Assembly: GCF_000961885.1 (NCBI RefSeq) | Contig: NZ_JZKH01000014.1 | Span: 1-64,000, forward strand | Length of the DNA stretch: 64,000 nt | From: Streptomyces rubellomurinus | GTDB taxonomy: Bacteria; Actinomycetota; Actinomycetes; Streptomycetales; Streptomycetaceae | Direction of reading: 5' to 3' | In this document: positions 24,005-32,083 of the stretch, in pieces | Layout: each line of letters opens with the position of its first letter | Position numbering within the stretch: the first letter of the stretch is position 1 | Translations under genes and position numbers: made by a program | Notes under the pieces: generated by a model | Databases searched by the model: none | The model's input: only the letters and a program-made list of their open reading frames with translations | What the model was told of the DNA's origin: nothing

Positions 24005-25510
24005 TTGAAGGCTCCATCGATACGCCGGCTGCTCCTGGCGGGGGTGAGCAGCCTGGCCCTCGCGGCCTCCGGCGCGCTCGCCGTCCCCACGGTCAGCAGC
24101 GCCGCCGCCTACCCGGTGGTGCATCCCACGCTCGCCGACTACGCCCAGGTGTCGGCCGGCACCACGCCCCCCACCCAGGCGCAGTGCGCGTCGGCGGGCC
24201 GGCGCTGCTTCAGCCCGCAGGCGGTCAGGGCCGCCTACAACCTGGGCCCGCTCTACACCGACGGCTTCGACGGCCGGGGCCAGACGATCGCCGTCTTCGA
24301 CTCGTACGGCAGCGACACGATGGCGCACGACCTGCACGTCTTCGACCAGGCCTTCGGCGTCACCGCGATGTGCGGCGAGGAGGGCGTGACCTGCCAGCCG
24401 GGCATGCCGACCTTCAGCACCCTGCACGTCCAGGGCTCGCCGGGCACCACCGCGCCGCCGTCCACCAGCCAGGGCACCGGCCAGGAGGACAAGTCCGCCT
24501 GGGCACTGGAGGTCGCGCTCGACGTCGAGACCGCGCACGCGATGGCCCCCGGCGCCAACATCCTGCTGGTCAGCACGCCCACCGCCGAGACGCTCGGGGT
24601 CCAGGGCTTCCCCGCGCTGATGGACGCCGAGCAGTACGTGGTCGACCACCACCTGGCGAACGTCATCTCGCAGTCCTTCGCCTCCGCCGAGGGCGCGTTC
24701 GCCAGCGCCCAGTCGATCGAGCCGCTGCGGCACGCCTTCAAGTCGGCGGCCCTGAACGGCGTCACCGTGCTCGGCTCCTCCGGCGACAACGGCACGGCCG
24801 GCTCGACGAAGACCCCGGTCAAGTCCGGCGGCACCACCCTCCCGTACCCCTCGGTGGAGTGGCCGGCCTCCGACCCGCTGGTGACCGGCGTCGGCGGCAC
24901 GTACCTGTGCACCGACCCGAACGCGACCGCCGGCCGGGTCGCCGACAGCACCGACAACCCGTCCAAGTGCCAGGCCAACCCCGGTGCGGCCGAGGTCGGT
25001 TGGACCTTCGCCGGCGGCGGCTTCAGCCGGGTCTTCGACAAGCCCGGCTACCAGTCCGCGCTGCCCGCCGGCTCCACCCCGATCGGCGCCAAGCGCGGCG
25101 TCCCGGACGTGGCCCTGCAGGCCGCCCCCGGCACCGGCGCGCTGGTCTACGTGTCGCTCCCGCCGGACGGCAACTCCGGCCTCAACTGCGGCGCCACGCC
25201 GTGCAGCACGGGCTGGTACGACATCGGCGGCACCTCGCTGTCCTGCCCGGAGTGGGCCGGCCTGGTCTCGATCGCCGACCAGATCAACGGCGGCGGCCTC
25301 GGCCCGATCAACCCGGCCCTGTACAAGCTGGGCGCCGACCCGGCCACGTACGCGGCCGACTTCAACGACGTGACCATCGGCAACAACACCGCCGACCCGA
25401 CCGTGCCCGGCTACTCCGCCACCACCGGCTGGGACCCGATCACCGGCCTCGGCACGCCCAACGCGGCGAAGCTGCTGCCCGACCTGGTCAGCGCCGCCCG
25501 TACGAGCTGA
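24005..25510 (+). CDS. Secreted S53 (sedolisin) serine peptidase without a pro-domain
   Basis: 501 aa from a TTG chosen because GGAGG lies 5 nt upstream. A Sec signal peptide covers about 1-35 (RR, a Leu/Ala core, then SSAAA). The Ser-Glu-Asp catalytic set is visible: E169 and D173 in LEVALDVE, D261 in GSSGDNG as the oxyanion aspartate, and S411 in GGTSLSCPEW. Eight or more Cys may form disulfides. Most sedolisins have a pro-domain of about 180 residues; only about 35 residues separate the signal from the catalytic fold here, so activation must differ. It probably degrades extracellular protein. Convergent with the phospholipase gene, sharing a terminator. Confidence 0.9.
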   Translation: MKAPSIRRLLLAGVSSLALAASGALAVPTVSSAAAYPVVHPTLADYAQVSAGTTPPTQAQCASAGRRCFSPQAVRAAYNLGPLYTDGFDGRGQTIAVFDSYGSDTMAHDLHVFDQAFGVTAMCGEEGVTCQPGMPTFSTLHVQGSPGTTAPPSTSQGTGQEDKSAWALEVALDVETAHAMAPGANILLVSTPTAETLGVQGFPALMDAEQYVVDHHLANVISQSFASAEGAFASAQSIEPLRHAFKSAALNGVTVLGSSGDNGTAGSTKTPVKSGGTTLPYPSVEWPASDPLVTGVGGTYLCTDPNATAGRVADSTDNPSKCQANPGAAEVGWTFAGGGFSRVFDKPGYQSALPAGSTPIGAKRGVPDVALQAAPGTGALVYVSLPPDGNSGLNCGATPCSTGWYDIGGTSLSCPEWAGLVSIADQINGGGLGPINPALYKLGADPATYAADFNDVTIGNNTADPTVPGYSATTGWDPITGLGTPNAAKLLPDLVSAARTS

Positions 25511-25538
25511 CCTCGCGAGCTGACCGCACGAGCTGACC
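25503..25538. repeat. 13-bp tandem repeat over a stop codon (3 copies)
   Basis: CGAGCTGACC occurs at 25503, 25516 and 25529. The peptidase stop codon (25508-25510) lies in the first copy. Confidence 0.85.
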
Positions 25539-25548
25539 GCGCGCAACA

Positions 25549-25586
25549 CCGGAGGGCCCCGCTGCACCCGCAGCGGGGCCCTCCGG
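25549..25586. terminator. Bidirectional 16-bp hairpin terminator
   Basis: CCGGAGGGCCCCGCTG (25549-25564) pairs perfectly with CAGCGGGGCCCTCCGG (25571-25586) over a 6-nt loop, in the gap between the convergent peptidase and phospholipase genes. Confidence 0.9.
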
Positions 25587-25628
25587 CCGTCCCGGGCTCC
25601 GGGTCCCGGGCTCCCGGTCCCGGACCGG

Positions 25629-26618
25629 CTACCTGAACAGGCGGTCGCCGCTGGTGGCCATCCGGTGGGTGGCGCCGTGCCGGTTCACCCAGTCGCGGAC
25701 GAGGTTGACGGCGTTGGCGCACTGCCAGCTGTTGTCGTACTCGCGCACACCGGTGAAGGCGCCGTAGCCCGCGATGATGCCGTCCACCTTCGCGTCGCCC
25801 AGCAGCTTGTCGACGTACCACGGGTCGTTGTAGGTGGTCGTCCAGGACAGCGTCGCCGCGAGCCGTCCGCCGGCGCGGTCGTCGGCCCCCTTCTTCAGTT
25901 CGGCGCAGGTGTTCCAGGTGGCCTCCGTGCAGTTGCCGAACCCCTTGGTGATGTCGGTGTCGCCGTAGTCCATCACCCGGTGGCCGGCGGGGATCCCGGA
26001 GCCGGAGCGGTCGAAGGCGCTGCGGACCTGGTCCCGGGTCCCGGTCGTGGTCATGCCCTCCAGGCTGCCGAGCTTGCCCTCCAGGCTCTTCCACCCCCGG
26101 CCGCCGACGTCCGGGGTGCTGCCGCCGTGGTACTCGTAGAAGCCGTAGAGCACCTGGATCCCGGCGGCCGTCAGCCGCTGCGCCTTGTCGTGCAGCCCGG
26201 CGACGCTGCACCCGCGGTTCTGCTGCTCCCCGCAGTAGTTCGGGTCCTTGATGTCCAGCCAGACCAGCGACAGCCGGCGCCCCGCGTGCGCGTTGGAGAC
26301 GATCCGGTCGATCATGCTGTCGAAGCTCGGGCCCAGCCGGTTGTCGCCGGCCGAGGAACAGTCGTGGTAAGCGCGCCACTCGTTCGGGTTCCACCAGGCG
26401 CAGACGTCGATCTCGATGCCGTTGGCACCGTGGCTCAGCGCGGCGTCCACGCCGTCCAGGGTGTCGACCCGGTGCGCGATGGCGTAGACCGGGTGGCGCT
26501 GATCGGCCGCTGCCGCCGGGGTCGTGCCGAGCGCGGTGGCCCCGACGATCCCGCACAACGCCGCCGTCAGCGCCGCCAGCGTCCGGCGGCCGGCGCCGCG
26601 CCTGAGGTGAGTGGTCAA
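25629..26618 (-). CDS. Secreted sphingomyelinase-D/phospholipase-D-like enzyme (GDPD superfamily)
   Basis: 329 aa from TTG at 26618; GGAG lies 8 nt upstream, and this start gives a clean Sec signal peptide (RRGAGRR, hydrophobic core, TPAAAA). The mature protein starts like the SicTox/actinobacterial sphingomyelinase D family: AHRVDTLDGVDAALSHGANGIEIDV (quoted in parts) gives catalytic H49 and metal ligands E69 and D71; YHDCSSAGD supplies the second His (about 85). It should cleave sphingomyelin or lysophospholipids, giving cyclic phosphate products in this family. The head-group preference is not readable. Convergent with the S53 peptidase; both are secreted. Confidence 0.85.
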   Translation of the reverse strand: MTTHLRRGAGRRTLAALTAALCGIVGATALGTTPAAAADQRHPVYAIAHRVDTLDGVDAALSHGANGIEIDVCAWWNPNEWRAYHDCSSAGDNRLGPSFDSMIDRIVSNAHAGRRLSLVWLDIKDPNYCGEQQNRGCSVAGLHDKAQRLTAAGIQVLYGFYEYHGGSTPDVGGRGWKSLEGKLGSLEGMTTTGTRDQVRSAFDRSGSGIPAGHRVMDYGDTDITKGFGNCTEATWNTCAELKKGADDRAGGRLAATLSWTTTYNDPWYVDKLLGDAKVDGIIAGYGAFTGVREYDNSWQCANAVNLVRDWVNRHGATHRMATSGDRLFR

Positions 26619-26715
26619 GGAAGGAACTCCTTCTTCTCGGTCTTCCGCGCCGGTGGCCCGACACGGAGAGACGATTTCACCAACTGCGCTTGGCCACATG
26701 GTAAATGAGTGATGG

Positions 26716-27099
26716 TCAGGCTGCCTGCGGGGCGGGTCGCCGCCCGTCCGCGGCGCACGGCCCGGCGACGGCGTCCCGCTCGCGCAGCCGCTCCAGCAGG
26801 GCCACGAGCTCGGCGTTCCGGCCGGTGGCCATCAGGTAGATCATCATGAGGTCGCCGGAGAACGCGGCCACCGGGTCGGTGAATCCGACCGGCTTGTTCT
26901 TCTCGAAGACGAAGTGCCCACTCCAGGCGAAGCCGAAGAACGCGGCCGGCACCCCCCACAGCAGGCGGGCCCGGCGCCGCCCCACGGCCGTCACCGCCAC
27001 CCCGACCGCGGCGGCCATCCCCGCCACGTGCATCCAGCGGCTGGTCTCGTTCGTGTGGCCGCGCATGTAGTCCTCGAAGCGCTGGTCGAACTCCCTCAT
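26716..27099 (-). CDS. DUF962/Mpo1-like membrane protein
   Basis: 127 aa. The N-terminal region FDQRFEDYMRGHTNETSRWMHVAGM matches the start of the YGL010w/Mpo1 family in character (quoted in parts), followed by two hydrophobic segments (about 27-45 and 48-65) and SGHFVFEKNKP. Yeast Mpo1 is an iron dioxygenase of 2-hydroxy-fatty-acid alpha-oxidation; bacterial members are mostly uncharacterised. ATG at 27099 with GAGG 6 nt upstream, 4 nt after the previous gene's stop. It is the last gene of the UbiA-P450 operon, so a tailoring role is possible but unproven. Confidence 0.75.
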   Translation of the reverse strand: MREFDQRFEDYMRGHTNETSRWMHVAGMAAAVGVAVTAVGRRRARLLWGVPAAFFGFAWSGHFVFEKNKPVGFTDPVAAFSGDLMMIYLMATGRNAELVALLERLRERDAVAGPCAADGRRPAPQAA

Positions 27100-27103
27100 C
27101 GTG

Positions 27104-27811
27104 CTACCTCGTCTCTGTGGTGGTCGGGTGTTCCGTGGTGGTCGGGTGTTCCGTGGTGGTCGGGTGCGGGGTCCGGACGGGGCAGGCCGCCGCCCCCGCC
27201 TCGTAGGCCTCCCGGTAGACCTGGGCGACGCTGACATCCGGCTCGAAGCGGGCGCCGAACCGGAGCCGGTACTGCTGGAACAGCTCGGGATCGTGGTGGA
27301 GGAAGAGCACGTCGTGCAGCGCCATGTTGCGCATGGCGAGCATCGGGACGGGCGAGCGGGAGACCGGGAACTCGGGGTTGCGCGCCGCGGGCTCCGGGCA
27401 GTCGGGGTGGAACTGGCCCAACATCAGCCCGTCGCCGGCCAGTTCGGCCTTCAGCTCGGCCTGCACCGCGTCCAGGAGGTGCCCGTGCGACCGGGGGAGG
27501 TCGGGGAGCACCAGGATCAGGCAGTGGATCACGGGGTTGCTGCGCGCCCACTGCGCGGTGCGGAAGGTCCGGGCCATCTCCCGTACGAGGGCCCGTAGTT
27601 CGGCGCCGCCGGCGGTCGCCAGCCCGGTCCGGGTGTGGAGGCGCACCGTGCCGCCGCGGGCGGCGGGCAGCATGAACGGGCAGACCGCGCCGTCCCGGCC
27701 GAGTTCCGGGTGCGGGCGGCAGACGTAGTCCGCCAGCCAGCGCACCGCCTCGGCCTGCGGTGCGTCCACGGCGGGCAGCAGCTCGGCGATGTCCGGCGGC
27801 GTGCTGCTCAT
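27104..27811 (-). CDS. DUF6875-like protein
   Basis: 235 aa. Conserved-looking phrases are YVCRPHPELGRDGAVCPFM near the N-terminus, GQFHPDCPEPAARNPEFP, and SPVPMLAMRNM followed by FLHHDPELFQQY. I associate these with the DUF6875 family, whose function is unknown and which occurs in biosynthetic clusters. The ATG overlaps the methyltransferase stop by 4 nt (ATGA). The C-terminus is a triplicated EHPTTT unit from an 18-bp DNA repeat and is probably disordered. Confidence 0.75.
   Translation of the reverse strand: MSSTPPDIAELLPAVDAPQAEAVRWLADYVCRPHPELGRDGAVCPFMLPAARGGTVRLHTRTGLATAGGAELRALVREMARTFRTAQWARSNPVIHCLILVLPDLPRSHGHLLDAVQAELKAELAGDGLMLGQFHPDCPEPAARNPEFPVSRSPVPMLAMRNMALHDVLFLHHDPELFQQYRLRFGARFEPDVSVAQVYREAYEAGAAACPVRTPHPTTTEHPTTTEHPTTTETR
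27117..27166. repeat. 18-bp tandem repeat (2.8 copies) at gene 3' end
   Basis: The unit GTGGTGGTCGGGTGTTCC begins at 27117, 27135 and 27153. It encodes EHPTTT repeats on the minus strand just before the stop codon of the DUF6875-like gene. Confidence 0.9.
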
Positions 27812-29028
27812 CGCGGCCCACCGCCCGCCGGCCGCCCGTCGCCCGGCCGCGCCTCGAACACGCCGGCGCCGGCCGCTAGCCGCGTCACCCGTACGGCGCC
27901 GAAGCCCGCCTCGTGCAGCAGCCCGGTCACCTCCTCGCGGGTCCGCTCCCGGCCGCCGCCGAACAGCGACATCATGTAGAGGTCCATCACCGCGCCCCAG
28001 CGGTCGCCGCCGGCCGGGTCGGCGCCCGCCAGGTGGTCGACCACCACCAGCCGGGCCTCCGGACCCATCGCGGCACGGCAGTTGCGCAGCAGCGCCCGGC
28101 ACGCGTCGTCGTCCCAGTCGTGCAGGATGTGCCGCAGCAGGTACCGGTCGGCGCCCGGCGGCAGCGGCGCGAAGAAGTCGCCCGCCACCAGCTCGCAGCG
28201 CGCGCCGAGGCCCGTCCCGGCCAGCCTGCGGGCGGCCGGCTCCAGGGCCTCGGCCAGGTCGACCAGCACGCCGCGCAGCTCGGGGTGGGCGGCCAGCAGC
28301 CCGGTCAGCAGGGCGGCGTCCCCGCCGCCGACGTCGACCACGGTCAGCGCCCCGGAGAAGTCGACCGCGTCCAGTACCGCCGCCAACTCCAGGGCGAGGC
28401 CGGTCTCCTGGGAGCGGTCGAAGACCGAGCGCAGCGCGGGGTCGGCGCCGAGCCGGCTGAAGAAGTCCTCGCCGAAGGCCTCGGGGAAGCCGGGCCGCCC
28501 GGTGCGGACGGACTCGGTCAGCCGCTCCCAGGCGGGGGCCACGGCCCGCGCGACCAGCAGCGCGGTGGGGAGCGCGGAGGCCGGGGCGTCGGTGCGCAAC
28601 GCCGCCCCGAGCGGGGTGAGTTCGAAGAACTCCCCGGGCCGACCGGCCTGGACGGCCTCGCCGGACGGCCCGGACGACCCGGACGACCCGGACGACCCGG
28701 ACGACCCGGACGGCCCGGACGACCCGGACGACCCGGACGACCCCGACGACCCCGACTGCCCGGACGTGGCCCGCAGCGCCCCGAAGGCCGCCAGGGCGTG
28801 CAGCAGGCGGGTCAGCAGCGCGGGGTCGGCGCCGGCCCGGTCGGCCAGTTCCGCGGCGGGCAGCGGCCGTTCGGCCAGCGCGTCGGCGAGGCCGAGTTCG
28901 GCCATCGCGCACAGGGCGCGCGAGCGGAGGTGTCCGTAGATCAGCTCGCGCATCCGCAGGGCGTGCCGGGCCTGCTCGGCGTCGGGCAGGGCGACGTGGC
29001 CCGGCGGCCGCGTGGTGGCGGCGGTCAT
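27808..29028 (-). CDS. O-methyltransferase (acetylserotonin-OMT/CrtF type) with Gly-Ser repeat insert
   Basis: 406 aa. An N-terminal winged-helix dimerisation domain (about 20-140) is followed by the SAM domain: VVDVGGGDAAL is motif I, LVAGDFF and then YLLRHILHDWDDD are hallmarks of this plant-OMT-like bacterial family; the catalytic His is in ILHDW. In the N-terminal domain, about 30 residues of GSS/GPS repeats encoded by a 9-bp repeat interrupt the segment before FFELTPLGAALR, where other members have a short wing. Start overlaps the P450 stop (ATGA). It likely methylates a hydroxyl made by the P450. Confidence 0.88.
   Translation of the reverse strand: MTAATTRPPGHVALPDAEQARHALRMRELIYGHLRSRALCAMAELGLADALAERPLPAAELADRAGADPALLTRLLHALAAFGALRATSGQSGSSGSSGSSGSSGPSGSSGSSGSSGSSGPSGEAVQAGRPGEFFELTPLGAALRTDAPASALPTALLVARAVAPAWERLTESVRTGRPGFPEAFGEDFFSRLGADPALRSVFDRSQETGLALELAAVLDAVDFSGALTVVDVGGGDAALLTGLLAAHPELRGVLVDLAEALEPAARRLAGTGLGARCELVAGDFFAPLPPGADRYLLRHILHDWDDDACRALLRNCRAAMGPEARLVVVDHLAGADPAGGDRWGAVMDLYMMSLFGGGRERTREEVTGLLHEAGFGAVRVTRLAAGAGVFEARPGDGRPAGGGPR
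28662..28763. repeat. 9-bp tandem repeat encoding a Gly-Ser linker
   Basis: About eleven near-identical 9-nt units, mostly GACGACCCG with occasional GACGGCCCG, lie in frame inside the O-methyltransferase gene and encode SGS-type tripeptides on the minus strand. Confidence 0.9.
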
Positions 29029-30404
29029 GAGAGCGCTCCGGTGCAGGTGTCCGCCACGGTGTCAACGGTGTTCCGGCCGCGGCCCGGGGTCTCGCCGACC
29101 TCGACGAGCAGCCCGCCGCGCGGCACCAGCGCCGGAATGCCGCCGTACCGGGGGCGGGTGGTGAGCAGGGTGAGTTCGGTGCGCTGGGCCAGCCGGGCCA
29201 GCATCGCGGGCAGCACGGCTCCGGCGACGCCGGCGCCGATGCAGCGGTGGGCGCCGTAGCCGTACGGGAGGTACTCCATGGGCGTGGGGGCGCGGTGGCC
29301 CTCGCGCGCCGGGTCCCAGCGCTCGGGCCGGAACGCGTCCGGTTCGTCCCAGGCCTCGGGTGAGCGGTGGGTGATGTACTCGCTGATCGCGACCAGGGAG
29401 CCCGCCGGGATCAGGTGGCCGCGGAAGCGGAACGCCTTGCGGCAGCGGCGCGGGCTCAGCACCACCGGCGGATGCAGCCGCAGGCTCTCGTGCACCACCC
29501 GCACGGTGTGGGGCAGCCTGCGGACGTCGGCGGGGGTGGCCGGCGCGTCCCCCAGGACCTCGTCGGCCTCGGCCCGGATCCGCTGCCAGACGCCTTCGTG
29601 GGAAAGGGAGTTGTAGACCGCCCAGCCGATCGCGGAACCCACCGGGTCGTAGCCGGCGATCAGGGCGCTGACGACCATGTCGCGGATCTCGCGGTCCGTC
29701 ATCGCGGCCCCGCCCTCGGCCAGCATCACCGAGATCAGGTCCTCCCCCGCCGGGCCGCCCGTGCGGCGCCGGCGGATCTCGGCGTAGATGCGGTCCTCGA
29801 CGGCGGCGACCGCCGCCACCGCCCGGCGGCGCGGTCGGCCGGGCAGTCGCCAGGCCACCAGCTGCTTGGGGAGCGGGTAGTCCATCAGTTCGTGGATCTC
29901 GTCCAACCTGGCGATCAGGAAGGGGGCTTGGGCGGCGAGGCGGTCGCCGCAGAACATCCGCAGCATCGCGCCGCGCAGCGCCTCGCGCAGCTCCCCGTGG
30001 ATGTCCAGCCGCTGCCCGGGCCGCCAGCCGTCGACGGCCCGGTCGAGGGCGGCCAGGATCATCCGGGTGCTCTCCGCCACCCCGGCGCGGTGGAAGGAGG
30101 GTTGCGCCTTGCGCTTGCGACGGTCGTGCGGTTCGCCGTCGGTGACGACCAGGGCGGTCTCCCCGGCGATCGGCCGCAGGATGTCGTAGGCGCCGGTGAA
30201 GACGAAGTTGTCGGGATTGCGCAGGACCAGGGCGTTGGCCTGCGGGCCGAGCAGGAAGTGGGTGCGGGTGGGGCCGAACCCGAAGACGCTGACCTCCCCG
30301 TAGCCGTCCCTCAGGTGCTCCAGCCCTTCGGGCAGGGACTGCTGGAAGGCTCGTCCGGCGCGGAACACCTGGGCGGGCGTGCGCGGTCCTGGAATCCTGG
30401 GCAT
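29025..30404 (-). CDS. Cytochrome P450
   Basis: 459 aa. The heme-binding loop is YGYGAHRCIGAG; the K-helix ExxR is ESLR (HESLRLHPP), and the PERF-type region is FRPERWDP. The I-helix reads AGYDPVGSAIG, with Pro-Val where the oxygen-activating acid-alcohol pair AGxDTT usually lies, which may affect oxygen activation. The N-terminus has no membrane anchor, so it is a soluble bacterial P450 of the CYP group with plant-like motif spacing. ATG at 30404 is preceded by GGAGAG. It overlaps the O-methyltransferase start by 4 nt, so the products likely act on one substrate. Confidence 0.93.
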   Translation of the reverse strand: MPRIPGPRTPAQVFRAGRAFQQSLPEGLEHLRDGYGEVSVFGFGPTRTHFLLGPQANALVLRNPDNFVFTGAYDILRPIAGETALVVTDGEPHDRRKRKAQPSFHRAGVAESTRMILAALDRAVDGWRPGQRLDIHGELREALRGAMLRMFCGDRLAAQAPFLIARLDEIHELMDYPLPKQLVAWRLPGRPRRRAVAAVAAVEDRIYAEIRRRRTGGPAGEDLISVMLAEGGAAMTDREIRDMVVSALIAGYDPVGSAIGWAVYNSLSHEGVWQRIRAEADEVLGDAPATPADVRRLPHTVRVVHESLRLHPPVVLSPRRCRKAFRFRGHLIPAGSLVAISEYITHRSPEAWDEPDAFRPERWDPAREGHRAPTPMEYLPYGYGAHRCIGAGVAGAVLPAMLARLAQRTELTLLTTRPRYGGIPALVPRGGLLVEVGETPGRGRNTVDTVADTCTGALS

Positions 30405-30454
30405 GCGGAACTCTCCTCCGGTCTGTCGGCAACGGTCGGGGGTGCGGGGGTGGG

Positions 30455-31543
30455 TCAGCTGTCGGTCGGCGCGGCCGGCGCGGCCGGCGCCGTCATCTGC
30501 CGCGAGTCGAGGGCCAGCAGGTCGCTGCCGAACAGCAGCAGGGCGCCCAGCGCCACCGCGCAGACGGAGGCGACGTCGAAGGCGTCCAGCAGCAGCACCG
30601 CGACCAGGTAGCCGGTCGACAGCAGCATGTCGCGCTTGAGCACCGCGTTGGCCGTCGCCGCGTCCGGGGCCCCGACCATGGCCCGGCACTGCCGGAACGC
30701 GGCCACCACCAGGGGCAGCGCGAACAGGGTGCGCGGCGGCAGCGCCCCGCCGGCCACGAACAGGGCGAGCGACAGGTAGCCGGTCAGCGTGGCCGCCATG
30801 GCGACCCGCGCGGCGGCCTCCCGGGTGGCGAACACCGTCGCCGAGGTCCGCAGCCCGGCCGCGCGGTCGCCCTCGACGTCGGGCAGGTTCTTGATCATGC
30901 CCTTGGGCACGAACCAGAGGATCAGGAAGGCCGGCACCGCCCACGCGGCCCCGCTCGGCATCCGCACCCCGGTGCCGAAGTAGCCGAGCAGGTACGGCCC
31001 GAAGACGGCCAGGCTCATGCCGACCGGCCCGAGCCAGGGGCGGGCCTTGAGCCGCAGCGGCCGGAACGAGTACTGGAGTGCCCCCGCCAGGGCCAGCGCC
31101 ATCGGGACCAGGTAGGCGACGCCGTACAGCGGCGCCAGCGCGAGCAGGGCGAGCACCATGGCGTGGCCGGCCGCCAGCATCCGCCGCGGCCCGACGAGCA
31201 GCACCAGCCAGACCCGCGAGGGCAGGTTGCGGCTGTCCTCGGCCAGGTCGGTGTAGGCGTTGTAGACATTGGCCAGCAGGCCGTAGACCACGCTCATCAG
31301 CAGCCCGAGGAAGAACTGCCAGGTCGCCGCGCCGCCGCCCAGGGCCCAGCCCCAGGCGAAGCCGAGCAGCCCCGGGACGCACGTCCGGGGCCGCCCGAGC
31401 ATGACCAGCACGCGCAGCCCGGCGGCCCACCCGAGGTAGCCCGGCGAACGGCGCACGGCCGCCTCCCGCTGTTCGGGATCGAGCGCGGCGAGCTCGGCCT
31501 GGCCGACGGGCGGGGCCGGCTCGCTGATCGTGGTCGGTGACAT
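30455..31543 (-). CDS. UbiA-family prenyltransferase or UbiA-type terpene cyclase
   Basis: 362 aa with about nine membrane helices. Both aspartate-rich motifs are intact: NAYTDLAED (NxxxDxxxD, about residue 95) and DVEGD (DxxxD, about 220), which bind prenyl diphosphate with magnesium. The family transfers prenyl groups to aromatics or, in some actinobacterial clusters, cyclises linear terpenes. No aromatic-precursor gene is nearby, so cyclase activity is possible. ATG at 31543 with GAGGGA 5 nt upstream. It heads a five-gene operon with the P450, O-methyltransferase, DUF6875-like and Mpo1-like genes, under the promoter at 31730-31759. Confidence 0.9.
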   Translation of the reverse strand: MSPTTISEPAPPVGQAELAALDPEQREAAVRRSPGYLGWAAGLRVLVMLGRPRTCVPGLLGFAWGWALGGGAATWQFFLGLLMSVVYGLLANVYNAYTDLAEDSRNLPSRVWLVLLVGPRRMLAAGHAMVLALLALAPLYGVAYLVPMALALAGALQYSFRPLRLKARPWLGPVGMSLAVFGPYLLGYFGTGVRMPSGAAWAVPAFLILWFVPKGMIKNLPDVEGDRAAGLRTSATVFATREAAARVAMAATLTGYLSLALFVAGGALPPRTLFALPLVVAAFRQCRAMVGAPDAATANAVLKRDMLLSTGYLVAVLLLDAFDVASVCAVALGALLLFGSDLLALDSRQMTAPAAPAAPTDS

Positions 31544-31729
31544 CAGGTCCCTCGCTCAGTCCAGCGCCCGTCCACCGGCGGTGGGTCCGGGCGTGCGGTC
31601 ATGTCCGTTCAAGGCCTTCGGCCTGCCGTGGCGGGCCGGGGCGGCCGTGCGGGGGCCCGGACGGCCGTGGGGTGGCGGAGGTGCGGCCGTTCCGGGGCCG
31701 TCCGGCGCCGCGTTCTCCCGGCACCGCAG

Positions 31730-31759
31730 ACGCTAGGCCGGTCCGAGAGGCAGTCTCAA
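31730..31759 (-). promoter_or_regulatory. Promoter of the UbiA-P450 operon
   Basis: On the minus strand TTGAGA (complement of 31754-31759) and TAGCGT (complement of 31730-31735) are 18 nt apart, a good streptomycete vegetative promoter. The predicted leader to the UbiA ATG is about 180 nt. Confidence 0.6.
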
Positions 31760-32048
31760 TGCGCCTTTGTTGGCATCCGGGCTGTATCCGGCGGCCCGCC
31801 CCGGCGTCGCCACCGCCCGGGCCGGCACCGGGCTTCCCGTCCGCGTGCAACGTTTCGCGCCGCCCGCGACGTCAAAGAGAGGGAGGGCCGCGCGAAGGGC
31901 GCACCGACCGCGCGAGGGGGGCCGGCGTCGGGCCGCTCCGGCGAGCTGACGGAATTCCCGCACATTCTTTCAGTTCGCACACTGTCGACCTTTGCGGGCC
32001 ATATCCGGCGGCTGTTGCACAGCCGTGACAGTCGCGTGCGAAAAACCG

Positions 32049-32077
32049 TTCGACCGGCGCTCGGTAAGGGTTAGCAT
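32049..32077 (+). promoter_or_regulatory. Promoter of the PBP gene, probably leaderless
   Basis: TTCGAC (32049-32054) and TAGCAT (32072-32077) are 17 nt apart. The ATG at 32084 falls about 7 nt after the -10, at the expected transcription start, so the mRNA may have no leader. Confidence 0.5.
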
Positions 32078-32083
32078 TCCGGA

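Larger units (their letters stand above)
31544..32083. other. Divergent control region between UbiA operon and PBP gene
   Basis: 540 nt without a supported gene. It holds the leftward promoter at 31730-31759 and the rightward promoter at 32049-32077. Open frames on both strands here are Arg/Gly/Pro-rich GC noise. The stretch 31960-32080 is less GC-rich than its surroundings, as expected for promoter DNA. Confidence 0.5.

Noticed and set aside
28662..28763. Regular short repeats as a CRISPR array.
   Set aside because: Units are contiguous 9-mers in frame within a gene, with no spacers and no cas genes.
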